A program made the position numbers and the translations under genes. This document shows positions 15,505 through 23,277 of a stretch of 38,688 nt of DNA, one piece after another. The notes under the pieces were generated by a model that searched no databases, was not told where the DNA came from, and saw only the letters and a list, made by a program, of their open reading frames with translations. The DNA is from Synergistaceae bacterium. GTDB taxonomy: Bacteria > Synergistota > Synergistia > Synergistales > Aminobacteriaceae. The stretch's first letter is position 1. Each line of letters begins with the position of its first letter. The stretch covers positions 1 to 38,688 of the forward strand of contig JALHFZ010000015.1 of NCBI GenBank assembly GCA_022837505.1, read 5' to 3'.

Positions 15505-16980
15505 ATGAAATTCGAATCGAAATTTACTTCTTATGAGGGGTTCACCTTCGACGATGTGCTGCTCGAACCGGGAGCAAGCGAGGTTCTCCCCTCCGATGTG
15601 GACGTCGCAACGAAGATAACGGGCAACATCCCCCTGAACATCCCCCTCTGCAGCGCCGCCATGGATACGGTGACTGAATCCCGGCTCGCCATCGCCATCG
15701 CCCGGGAGGGGGGGATCGGCTTCATCCACAGAAACATGTCCGTGGAGAAACAGGCCCGGGAGGTCGACGTGGTTAAGCGGTCGGAATCGGGGGTCATCGT
15801 GGACCCCTTCTTCCTGCACCCGGACGACCCGGTCCTTGAGGCCGTTCAGCTCATGGAGCACTTTCACATATCGGGCGTTCCCATCGTGGACGAGAGGAAG
15901 AAGCTGGTGGGGATCATCACCAACCGGGACCTTCGGTTTGTGGATAATTTCGAGCAGCCCATCAGCCGGATCATGACGAAGGAGAATCTCATCACCGCCT
16001 CGGAGGGGACGACCCTTGATTCCGCCCAGGCGATCCTGATGAAGAAAAAGATAGAAAAACTCCCCATCGTGGATGACCAGGGTATTCTGAAGGGGCTCAT
16101 CACCATCAAGGACATTCAGAAGGCCAAGGACTTCCCCGATGCGGCCAAGGACAGCGGAGGAAGACTCCGGGTCGGCGCCGCCGTGGGGGTCGGGTCCGAC
16201 CTCTTCGATAGAGCGGCAGCTCTGGTGCAGAGCAAGGTCGACATCATCGTGGTGGATACGGCCCATGCCCATTCCCGCAAGGTGATCGATTCGATCAGAC
16301 AACTCCGGTCCCTGTATCCCGACCTTGAGCTGGTGGGGGGCAACATCGCAACCGCTGAGGCTGCCGAGGCTCTCATAGAGGCGGGGGTGGACGCAGTGAA
16401 GGTGGGGATCGGCCCGGGGAGCATCTGCACCACAAGGATTATCGCCGGCATCGGCGTTCCCCAGCTCTCGGCCATCTTCAACGTCGCCCAGGCAGCCCAT
16501 GCCCTGGGGAAGACCGTCATCGCCGACGGGGGAATCCGTTATTCGGGGGACATCGTCAAGGCCCTCGCCGCGGGGGCCGACACGGTCATGATCGGGTCGC
16601 TCTTCGCCGGAACGGAGGAGAGCCCGGGAGAGGTGATCATCTACAGAGGGAGATCCTACAAAAGCTACCGGGGGATGGGCTCTCTCGGCGCCATGAAGGA
16701 CGGCTGCAGCAAAGACCGGTACTTTCAGGAGGGGGCCAGAAGTGATAAACTGGTACCCGAGGGGATCGAAGGGCTCGCCGCCCATAAGGGTTCCCTTTCG
16801 GCGGTGGTCTACCAGCTCAACGGCGGTGTGCGGGCCGGAATGGGGTATGTGGGCGCGGAAAATCTCTCAGCCCTTCAGACGAGGGCGAAGTTCATACGGA
16901 TCAGCGCTGCGTCGGTGAAGGAGAATCACCCCCACGATGTGGTCGTGACGAAAGAGGCTCCGAACTACTGGGTCGATTAG
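15505..16980 (+). CDS. guaB: Inosine-5'-monophosphate dehydrogenase
   Basis: Oxidises IMP to XMP with NAD+, the committed step to guanine nucleotides. The 491-residue protein has the standard TIM barrel with a CBS pair inserted at about residues 95-205 (HISGVPIVDERKKLVGIITN and KIEKLPIVDDQGILKGLIT). The catalytic Cys is at 308 in GIGPGSICTTRIIAG. The phosphate-binding ADGGIRYSGDIVKAL and flap Arg segment YRGMGSLGAM are intact. ATG 15505 has AAGGAGG upstream (around 15488-15494). It is preceded by its own probable promoter. Confidence 0.98.
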   Translation: MKFESKFTSYEGFTFDDVLLEPGASEVLPSDVDVATKITGNIPLNIPLCSAAMDTVTESRLAIAIAREGGIGFIHRNMSVEKQAREVDVVKRSESGVIVDPFFLHPDDPVLEAVQLMEHFHISGVPIVDERKKLVGIITNRDLRFVDNFEQPISRIMTKENLITASEGTTLDSAQAILMKKKIEKLPIVDDQGILKGLITIKDIQKAKDFPDAAKDSGGRLRVGAAVGVGSDLFDRAAALVQSKVDIIVVDTAHAHSRKVIDSIRQLRSLYPDLELVGGNIATAEAAEALIEAGVDAVKVGIGPGSICTTRIIAGIGVPQLSAIFNVAQAAHALGKTVIADGGIRYSGDIVKALAAGADTVMIGSLFAGTEESPGEVIIYRGRSYKSYRGMGSLGAMKDGCSKDRYFQEGARSDKLVPEGIEGLAAHKGSLSAVVYQLNGGVRAGMGYVGAENLSALQTRAKFIRISAASVKENHPHDVVVTKEAPNYWVD

Positions 16981-17010
16981 ATTCGCCCGAAGGGAAGGGG
17001 GAGCTCGCCC

Positions 17011-17199
17011 GTGGCGGGAACGAAGGTGTACGAGAGAAATACTGCCGAGGATGACGTCTACTGGAAAGGGATTCTTGATCTTCCCGAACTGGCGGAGGAG
17101 GTAATCGCTTCGGATTTTTACTCCGCCGAAAAGACCGGGGAATTCGAAGGATGCCTCGGGGAGTGGTGGCCGGAGTTCATCTCAGACTTCACTCTCTGA
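17011..17199 (+). CDS. Small acidic hypothetical protein
   Basis: A possible 62-residue protein, not recognised. It has a GTG start at 17011 with AAGGGGGAG about seven bases upstream, 30 bases after guaB in the same direction. The composition is acidic with several Trp (DDVYWKGILDLPELAEEVI, GEWWPEFISDF) and no membrane segment, signal or Cys motif. The DLPELAEEVI part would form a helix. A good ribosome site and operon-like spacing favour a real gene. The non-ATG start and lack of a known family keep the call tentative. Confidence 0.45.
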   Translation: MAGTKVYERNTAEDDVYWKGILDLPELAEEVIASDFYSAEKTGEFEGCLGEWWPEFISDFTL

Positions 17200-17214
17200 T
17201 TCAGTTCATGGAAT

Positions 17215-17244
17215 TTGCCCATTTCTTTCACCTTGTGGTATACT
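17215..17244 (+). promoter_or_regulatory. Probable promoter of the rimP-nusA-infB operon
   Basis: TTGCCC (17215-17220) and TATACT (17239-17244) are separated by 18 bases. Transcription would begin near 17251, giving a leader of about 86 bases before rimP that contains the terminator at 17275-17307. Confidence 0.55.
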
Positions 17245-17274
17245 TTATTGTGTTCGATTTGCGGAGAATTTCTG

Positions 17275-17307
17275 CGAAGAGTGGGTTTTTCCCACTCTTC
17301 GTTTTTT
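17275..17307 (+). terminator. Strong intrinsic terminator/attenuator in the rimP leader
   Basis: An 11-bp perfect stem (GAAGAGTGGG paired with CCCACTCTTC plus a closing C-G) with a TTTTT loop is followed by six T (17302-17307). It stands between the probable promoter and the rimP ATG, 29 bases before the start. It either ends the guaB transcript or attenuates the nusA operon; the sequence does not decide. Confidence 0.85.
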
Positions 17308-17336
17308 AAGAGACTGGAAGGAATGGAGCGATAGGA

Positions 17337-17843
17337 ATGGATGCCGTCAGCGAGAGAGACCGATGGGAGCCCCTGAGGGAAATCGTGGAAGGTCTTGGAT
17401 ATGAATGTGCCGGTATTGCCTTCACCGTCGAAGAGAAAAAGCAATTTCTGAGGGTCTACATCGATTCCATCGGCGGTATTCTCGTGAAGGACTGCGAGAC
17501 GGTCTCAAAAAGAATCAGCCGGTATCTCGATGAACACGAGGATTTGATCCCCGGCAATTTTTACCTTGAAGTGAGCTCTCCCGGACTGGAGCGGCCGCTT
17601 TTTACCCTGGATGACTATATACGGTTTACAGGGAAAAAGGCGAGGCTGAAGACGAAGTCGGCCCTGAAGGGGCAGAAGCGCTTTACCGGGGTGATCGAGG
17701 GAGTTCGGGACGGAAGGATTCTCTTCGTCCCGGAGGAAGAAAACCCTTTACATGACGACGAAGTTCTTGAGATACCCTTTGAAGCTGTCAGCAGGGGAAA
17801 TCTCGTCTTTGAAGATGAAAAGACGAAAAGGAGGAATTCCTAA
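17337..17843 (+). CDS. rimP: Ribosome maturation factor RimP
   Basis: A 168-residue factor for 30S subunit maturation. The N-terminal domain shows LGYECAGIAFTVEEKKQFLRVYID and the conserved DCETVSKRISRYLDE. Then comes FYLEVSSPGLERPLFTLDDYIRFTGKKARLKT, cited here in pieces: LEVSSPGLERPL is the family hallmark and the C-terminal SH3-like domain starts after it. The length is standard. ATG 17337 has GGAG eight bases upstream (17325-17328). It is the first gene of the operon, and nusA begins directly after its stop. Confidence 0.95.
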   Translation: MDAVSERDRWEPLREIVEGLGYECAGIAFTVEEKKQFLRVYIDSIGGILVKDCETVSKRISRYLDEHEDLIPGNFYLEVSSPGLERPLFTLDDYIRFTGKKARLKTKSALKGQKRFTGVIEGVRDGRILFVPEEENPLHDDEVLEIPFEAVSRGNLVFEDEKTKRRNS

Positions 17844-18953
17844 ATGCAGTTTGGGCGTGATTTCGTCCGCGCGCTGGCCCAGATCACCAAGGAGCGTGGG
17901 CTCTCGAAAGAGATTATCGCCTCGAGCCTCGAGGCTGCCCTCATCTCCGCCTACAAGAAGTACCAGGGCGGAAATCAGGATGTGGAAGTCCACATAGATA
18001 CGGAAAGCGGCGATATCTCCATCTGTGAGATCAAGCGGATAGTGGACGAGGTTGTCTCTCCCGATACGGAGATCTCCCTTGCCGATGCCCAGGCGAAGGG
18101 GATACTCGACGTTGAGGTGGGGGACATCGTCAGGCTTGAGCAGAACCCCGAGGATTTCGGCAGGATCGCCGCCCAGACCGCCCGGCAGGTGATCATCCAG
18201 CGTCTGAAGGATGCCGAGCGGCAGATCATCTTCGAAGAATTCTCAGACAAGGTGGGGGATCTCGTCACCGGGGTCGTCTTCAAATCGGAGAACGACCAGG
18301 TGCTCATCCGTCTGAACGAACGGACCGAGGCCATCCTTCCGAGGGAGGAGCGCATCGTGGGCGAATCCTACATTCCTACGGAGCGGCTCAAGTTCTACCT
18401 CCTCGATGTCCGCCAGACCACCCGGGGGCCGAGGATCGTCGTCTCCCGCACCCACCCCGGACTGCTGCGGAAGCTCCTTGAACTTGAGGTCCCTGAAATT
18501 CAGGAGGGAGTCATCGAGATCAAAAACATCGTCCGCGAGGCCGGAACCCGGGCAAAGGTAGCCGTCCAGTCCCTTGACATGAACGTCGACCCCGTGGGAG
18601 CCTGCGTGGGGACGAGCGGAACGCGGATAAAATCAATCAGCCAGGAGCTCTGCGGAGAAAAGGTCGACGTGATCATCTGGAGCACCGACCCCCTTCAGTA
18701 CATCCGCAACGCCCTTTCTCCCGCGAAGATCGTCAAGATTGAACCCGTGCTCGAGCAGGAAAAAGCGGTAAAGGTCTATGCGAGGCCGGACCAGCTTTCC
18801 CTCGCGATCGGAAAGGCCGGACAGAACGTCCGCCTTGCGGCCCGCCTCACAGGGTGGAAAATAGACATAAACGCCCTTGAACCGGAGAGGATGCCCACCC
18901 TTCACGATATCTTCCAGGATATCGATCTTCTGGAAGAAAACGGATCGGAGTAG
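17844..18953 (+). CDS. nusA: Transcription elongation/antitermination factor NusA
   Basis: A 369-residue RNA-polymerase-binding factor that modulates pausing, termination and antitermination. The N-terminal polymerase-binding domain spans about 1-125 (LAQITKERGLSKEIIASSLEAAL). The S1 domain is at about 135-200 (VTGVVFKSENDQVLIRLNERTEAILP). The two KH domains follow (VDPVGACVGTSGTRIKSI and QLSLAIGKAGQNVRLAARL). The acidic repeats found in the E. coli protein are absent, as in most bacteria outside Proteobacteria. It starts on the base after the rimP stop. NusA autoregulation through leader terminators is known in other bacteria and fits the terminator before rimP. Confidence 0.98.
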   Translation: MQFGRDFVRALAQITKERGLSKEIIASSLEAALISAYKKYQGGNQDVEVHIDTESGDISICEIKRIVDEVVSPDTEISLADAQAKGILDVEVGDIVRLEQNPEDFGRIAAQTARQVIIQRLKDAERQIIFEEFSDKVGDLVTGVVFKSENDQVLIRLNERTEAILPREERIVGESYIPTERLKFYLLDVRQTTRGPRIVVSRTHPGLLRKLLELEVPEIQEGVIEIKNIVREAGTRAKVAVQSLDMNVDPVGACVGTSGTRIKSISQELCGEKVDVIIWSTDPLQYIRNALSPAKIVKIEPVLEQEKAVKVYARPDQLSLAIGKAGQNVRLAARLTGWKIDINALEPERMPTLHDIFQDIDLLEENGSE

Positions 18954-18965
18954 ACGGAGAATACC

Positions 18966-19244
18966 GTGAAGCGAGCCCGCCCGAGGACGTGCACCGGATG
19001 CAGGGAGGAATCTCCGAAAAGGGAATTGATCCGGGTCGTCCGGACGCCCGAGGGGGAGATCCTCGTGGATGCCGCAGGACGGCATCCGGGCCGGGGGGCC
19101 TATGTCTGCCGGAAAAAGGAATGCGTTCTCGAGGCCATGAAGCGCAATGCCCTTGCCAGGGCACTCAGGGCTCCGGTTGAACGGAAGTTTTATGAAACCC
19201 TTCTTGGGATGATCCCCGATGAACCGGAGGGGGATATTCCATGA
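18966..19244 (+). CDS. ylxR: YlxR family RNA-binding protein (RNase P modulator RnpM)
   Basis: A 92-residue basic protein of the DUF448/YlxR family. The signature TCTGCREESPKRELIRVVRTPEG and GRHPGRGAYVCRKKECV are both present in pieces: the Cys pairs and GRGAYVC are the diagnostic part. Family work describes RNA binding and, for the Gram-positive version, modulation of RNase P. It begins at a GTG (18966) 12 bases after nusA and overlaps ylxQ by four bases. Its place between nusA and infB is conserved widely. Confidence 0.93.
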   Translation: MKRARPRTCTGCREESPKRELIRVVRTPEGEILVDAAGRHPGRGAYVCRKKECVLEAMKRNALARALRAPVERKFYETLLGMIPDEPEGDIP

Positions 19245-19582
19245 CGGCTTCCTCTGCGGAGCCTTTTCTCTCCCTGGTCGGACTGGCAAAGCGGGCAGGG
19301 GTTCTCCAGATAGGGCAGGATAAGATAAAATCACTGCTGGCACAGGGTGAAGGCCTTCTGATTCTTTTTGCCGAAGGAGCGGAATCATCTTTCTACCGCT
19401 CCATCGTGAAGGGGAGGTATGCAGAAAAATGTACGATACGTGTGCTCGGCGGAATATCAGGATCTGACCTTTCCGCTGCTGTCGGGTCAGGGAACGTCAA
19501 GGTGGTAGCATTACCGTTACGCAGCGGCTTTGCGGCATCAGTTTCAAAACTGCTTGCGGAAGGGGGAATACAATTTGAGTAA
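19241..19582 (+). CDS. ylxQ: YlxQ, L7Ae-family RNA-binding protein
   Basis: A 113-residue protein of the ribosomal L7Ae/L30e fold, probably a kink-turn RNA binder. Typical segments are FLSLVGLAKRAGVLQIGQDKI (shown in part), GLLILFAEGAE and the final LLAEGGI. The gene starts in a four-base overlap with ylxR and ends eight bases into infB. The exact cellular role of YlxQ is not established. Confidence 0.88.
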   Translation: MTASSAEPFLSLVGLAKRAGVLQIGQDKIKSLLAQGEGLLILFAEGAESSFYRSIVKGRYAEKCTIRVLGGISGSDLSAAVGSGNVKVVALPLRSGFAASVSKLLAEGGIQFE

Positions 19583-21557
19583 AATTAGAGTTTATGAACT
19601 TGCTAAAATACTTGATAAAAATAATAAGGAACTCCTCGATATACTGGGAAATCTAGGTATAGAGGTTAAAAGCCACATGAGCTCCATCGATACGGAGACA
19701 GCCCAGCTCGTGGAGGACGCTCTCAGCGGAACAGAGGGAACATCAGACGGCCAGGAAAAGAAGAAAGAGGAGCGACAGTTGATAAAAACGGAAATTTATG
19801 AGGTATCCCAGGGGGCTACCGTCAAGGCAGTAGCCCAGCTCATCGGCATTACACCGGCGGAGGCAGTGAAAACCCTTATCGCCGGCGGACTCATGGTCCC
19901 GGCAAACGGACCGGTAGATGGAAAAATTCTGAAAGTTTTAGAGGACGAGTATGACGTGGTGCTCACAATGGCCTGCGACGAGGAGGCGGAGGAGGATGAC
20001 AGCTGCACGGTCATCAAGCGCCCCAAATACTCCGGAGACCACCTTGAAGCCCGGCCTCCCATCGTCACCGTCATGGGGCACGTGGACCACGGCAAGACCA
20101 CCCTCCTTGACTTCATCCGGGAGACGAACATCACGGCCCGGGAGGCTGGAGGCATCACCCAGCATATCGGAGCCTCCACTGTGGAGCAGAACGGAAAAAA
20201 GATAGTATTCCTCGATACCCCCGGCCATGAGGCCTTCACGGCCATGAGGGCCCGGGGCGCCCAGGCGACGGACATCTCCATTCTCGTCGTGGCTGCCGAT
20301 GACGGCGTCATGCCCCAGACGAGGGAAGCCATCAACCACGCCAAGGCGGCGGGGGTTCCCATAATCGTCGCAATCAACAAGATCGACAAGCCCGCCGCAA
20401 AGCCGGACCGGGTACGCCAGCAGCTTTCCGATGTTGGCCTTGCCCCTGAGGAATGGGGCGGCTCCACCATCATGGTGGAGGTGTCGGCAAAATCAGGAGA
20501 GGGTATTCCCCAGCTTCTTGAGATGATCCTCCTCGTGGCTGAAATGGAGGAACTCAAGGCCGATCCCACGGTGAAGCCGAAGGGAATCGTCGTCGAGGCC
20601 AAACTCGACAAGGGGAAGGGGCCCGTGGCCACCATCCTCGTGCAGGAGGGGACCCTCTGCAAGGGGGACATTCTTCTCTTCGGCACGACCTGCGGAAAAA
20701 TCCGCGCCATGATCGATTCGGAGGGCAACACGATCGACTGCGCCGGCCCGAGCACCCCCGTGGAAATTCTCGGCCTCACGGCTGTTCCCCAGCCGGGAGA
20801 GGTTTTCGAGTCCATAGAGAGCGAACGGTGCGCCCGGGGGATCATCAGCGACAGAGAGCAGGAACAGCGGAGCGCCCTCCAGGGGGGAGCCCGGAAAATG
20901 AGCCTCGAGGACCTCTACTCCCAGCTCAAGGAGGGGGACATCCCCCAGCTCAACCTTCTGCTCAAGAGTGACGTCCAGGGGTCCGGCGAGGCCCTCGCCG
21001 CGGCCCTCGAAAAAATGACTACCAGCGAAGTGGGGATCAACATGGTCCACCGGGGAGTGGGAAGGATCGCCGAGTCGGACGTCATGCTTGCTTCGGCCTC
21101 CAATGCGGTCATCATAGGATTCAACGTCCGCCCCGATCCCAACGCAAAAAAGATTGCCGAAGCGGAAGGGGTGCAGATCCGTCTCTACGACATCATCTAC
21201 GACGCCATCGATGACGTAAAGGCTGCCCTTGAAGGCCTTCTGAAGCCCACCATCCGCCAGAATATCCTTGGCCAGGCTGAAATCCGCCAGATCATCAAGG
21301 TCCCGAAGGCGGGAAAGATCGCCGGCTGCTATGTCCTCGAAGGAGTCGTCCGTCGGAACGCCCGGGCGCGGATCATCCGCGGAGGGGTCGTGTTGTGGGA
21401 CGGTTCTCTCGCCAACCTCAGACGTTTCAAGGATGAGGCGAGGGAAGTGGCCGCAGGGTACGAGTGCGGCATCAGCCTCAGCAATTATCAGGACTTCGCG
21501 GAAGGCGACATCATCGAAGTCTACGAGATTGTCGAGGAAAAACGGCACCTGGATTGA
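19575..21557 (+). CDS. infB: Translation initiation factor IF-2
   Basis: The GTPase that brings initiator tRNA to the 30S subunit and promotes subunit joining. The TTG at 19575 behind AGGGGG gives 660 residues starting SKIRVYELAKILDKNNKELL, the classic IF2 N-terminus; the ATG at 19530 lies in ylxQ and would add unrelated residues. The P-loop GHVDHGKTTL is at 168-177, switch II DTPGHEAF near 217, and NKID near 269. Two beta-barrels, the central domain (LLLKSDVQGSGEAL) and the C-terminal fMet-tRNA domain (GCYVLEGVVRRNARARIIR, in part) follow. The N-terminal region is short compared with E. coli. Confidence 0.98.
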   Translation: MSKIRVYELAKILDKNNKELLDILGNLGIEVKSHMSSIDTETAQLVEDALSGTEGTSDGQEKKKEERQLIKTEIYEVSQGATVKAVAQLIGITPAEAVKTLIAGGLMVPANGPVDGKILKVLEDEYDVVLTMACDEEAEEDDSCTVIKRPKYSGDHLEARPPIVTVMGHVDHGKTTLLDFIRETNITAREAGGITQHIGASTVEQNGKKIVFLDTPGHEAFTAMRARGAQATDISILVVAADDGVMPQTREAINHAKAAGVPIIVAINKIDKPAAKPDRVRQQLSDVGLAPEEWGGSTIMVEVSAKSGEGIPQLLEMILLVAEMEELKADPTVKPKGIVVEAKLDKGKGPVATILVQEGTLCKGDILLFGTTCGKIRAMIDSEGNTIDCAGPSTPVEILGLTAVPQPGEVFESIESERCARGIISDREQEQRSALQGGARKMSLEDLYSQLKEGDIPQLNLLLKSDVQGSGEALAAALEKMTTSEVGINMVHRGVGRIAESDVMLASASNAVIIGFNVRPDPNAKKIAEAEGVQIRLYDIIYDAIDDVKAALEGLLKPTIRQNILGQAEIRQIIKVPKAGKIAGCYVLEGVVRRNARARIIRGGVVLWDGSLANLRRFKDEAREVAAGYECGISLSNYQDFAEGDIIEVYEIVEEKRHLD

Positions 21558-21952
21558 TGAGCAGAGACTATCCTGTTCCCTTTGTCGCCCTTCTGGTGAT
21601 GCATCTGAGGATTTACGCATCCCACAGCGTCAAAGACCGCAGAAGGGTCGTACGGTCGCTCCTTGACCGCATACGGAGACGATGGAATGTATCAGCCATG
21701 GACCTCGGTCCGGACGGAAGCCTTTCCGAGGTAGTTCTGGCTGTATCAGCGGTGGCGAATAGTGTGCGAATGGCGGAGGAGCGGCTGAACGCCGTCTTCT
21801 CCTTTGCCTCATCCGGAGAAGAATCGGGTGAATTCACAATTATCCGGCACTGTCGAGAGGTAATGACCTATGACAACATTGCGTATGCTAAGAATCAACA
21901 AACAGATACAGAGGGAGATTTCCCTTCTTCTGGAGCTGAGGGTAAAGAATGA
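21557..21952 (+). CDS. ylxP: DUF503 / YlxP family protein
   Basis: A 131-residue protein. The first 100 residues match the YlxP/DUF503 family (VALLVMHLRIYASHSVKDRRRVVRSLLDRIRRRWNVSA, quoted only as LRIYASHSVKDRRRVV for the core; later SEVVLAVSAVANSVRMAEE and FTIIRHCREV). The family is linked with ribosome function by genomic position. ATG 21557 forms TGATG with the infB stop. After REV the usual protein would end; here the frame continues for 29 more residues through the start of rbfA, an 83-base overlap, giving a polar tail of doubtful value. Confidence 0.88.
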   Translation: MSRDYPVPFVALLVMHLRIYASHSVKDRRRVVRSLLDRIRRRWNVSAMDLGPDGSLSEVVLAVSAVANSVRMAEERLNAVFSFASSGEESGEFTIIRHCREVMTYDNIAYAKNQQTDTEGDFPSSGAEGKE

Positions 21953-22271
21953 AATGGCGAAAAACGCCATCATTACGGAAGTCAACTGTTCAAAGGATCT
22001 GGCCCAGGCAAAGGTCTTTTTTACAACCATAGACCCCTCCATCCGGGAGGATGTTCAGAAGGCCCTCATGTCTGCGGCCGGGCTTCTCAGAAGCTCCCTG
22101 GGCAAACAGATGCCCCTCCGCAAGACCCCCGCCCTCTCTTTTTATGTGGACGAAAGTGAGGAGTACGGCCGTTCCATCGACGCCCTTCTCGACTCCCTTA
22201 AAGACGAAGAACCTGCGGATGGAGAAGATGGGGAGGAACAGGACTCCGAAGAAGATGAGTACGAAGAATAA
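21870..22271 (+). CDS. rbfA: Ribosome-binding factor A
   Basis: A 133-residue cold-shock and 16S rRNA maturation factor that binds the 30S subunit. It opens with MLRINKQIQREISLLLE, then VNCSKDLAQAKVFFTTID, and SLGKQMPLRKTPALSFYVDES, which are the KH-like core of RbfA. The C-terminal 25 residues are strongly acidic. ATG 21870 has GAGAGG nine bases upstream; ATG 21885 is an alternative nearer the conserved core. It overlaps ylxP by 83 bases and nrnA by 17. Confidence 0.93.
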   Translation: MTTLRMLRINKQIQREISLLLELRVKNEMAKNAIITEVNCSKDLAQAKVFFTTIDPSIREDVQKALMSAAGLLRSSLGKQMPLRKTPALSFYVDESEEYGRSIDALLDSLKDEEPADGEDGEEQDSEEDEYEE

Positions 22272-23277
22272 AAAGGGGAGCTCCTTCGAAGAGATTCAAT
22301 CGGCTGTTATTGATATCCTCGAAGGAGCTCCCGCCTGGATTATACTGACCCACGTCAAGCCCGACGGAGACACCCTCGGATCGGGGAGCGCCCTGTATTC
22401 CCTGGGGGCCTCTCTCGGGAAGAAAGTCTTCTGGGGAGGGGTTGACCCCTTTCCCAGAGGGTATTTCTTTCTTCCCGAGGCCGGCAGCTACATCCCCGGA
22501 ATAGACCCCGGGGAGCTGCTTCACCGGGAGGGGGGGGCGGCAATTATCCTCGACACCTCAACGGAGGACCGCTCTCTTCCCGGAGTGCGGGCACTTTCAG
22601 AAAAATTCCCCGTCATAAACATCGATCACCACGGCGACAACGAGCTCTTCGGCTCCCTCAACTGGATCGATCCCGCCGCTTCGTCCGTAGGGGAGATGGT
22701 GTGGAGCCTCCTGTCCTTCTGGAAGAAGGACTATCCGCTGAAGACGGCCGAGGGGCTCTATACTGCTATTGTTACGGACAGCGGCAACTTCACCTTTTCA
22801 TCCACAGGAGAAAAAACCCACAGGGCCGCGGCTAACCTCCTCTCCCGGGGAGTAGCCCCCGAGAGGATAGAGGACCTTCTCCGCAGCAACCGCTCCCTCC
22901 CTTCCCTCCATCTATGGGGGCGGGCCTTTGAAAGGGCCGAGATCCATTCTTCCTTTGCCGGGGTGACGTGGCTCTTTCGAAAGGATTTTGCCGAAACGGG
23001 GAGTGCACCCTCGGAGACGGAGTTTCTCGTGAACGAACTCCTCACCCTGAGGGGAATCTCCTTTGCAGCCTTTCTCGTGGAGGAGGAGGACGCCGTTCGG
23101 GCCAGCCTCCGGTCAAAGGGAGATATTTCAGCCGTTGAGATCGCAAAGGCCTTCGGCGGGGGCGGCCATCTGAATGCAGCGGGCTGCAAAATCCCCCTTC
23201 CCCTGGAGTCGGCAAAGGACACCCTCGTTGAACTTCTGGAGAAAATAAATGCCCTGCGGGCTGCTCCTTCTCGATAA
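22255..23277 (+). CDS. nrnA: DHH/DHHA1 phosphoesterase, NrnA-like (nanoRNase / pAp phosphatase)
   Basis: A 340-residue phosphoesterase of the DHH family, likely degrading 2-5 nucleotide RNAs and/or pAp. Metal motifs are THVKPDGDTLGSGSAL (32-47), the Asp of IILDTSTEDR, and NIDHHGDNELFG near 122. The C-terminal DHHA1 domain has the GGGGHLNAAGCKI loop near 300. ATG 22255 gives a family-length protein; in-frame ATGs at 22228 and 22219 are alternatives and have a better ribosome site. The gene overlaps rbfA at its start and truB by 29 bases at its end, standard company for nrnA. Confidence 0.93.
   Translation: MSTKNKKGSSFEEIQSAVIDILEGAPAWIILTHVKPDGDTLGSGSALYSLGASLGKKVFWGGVDPFPRGYFFLPEAGSYIPGIDPGELLHREGGAAIILDTSTEDRSLPGVRALSEKFPVINIDHHGDNELFGSLNWIDPAASSVGEMVWSLLSFWKKDYPLKTAEGLYTAIVTDSGNFTFSSTGEKTHRAAANLLSRGVAPERIEDLLRSNRSLPSLHLWGRAFERAEIHSSFAGVTWLFRKDFAETGSAPSETEFLVNELLTLRGISFAAFLVEEEDAVRASLRSKGDISAVEIAKAFGGGGHLNAAGCKIPLPLESAKDTLVELLEKINALRAAPSR

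Noticed and set aside
19530..19574. ATG 19530 as infB start
   Set aside because: It would add residues encoded inside ylxQ; the conserved IF2 N-terminus starts at TTG 19575 behind a good ribosome site.
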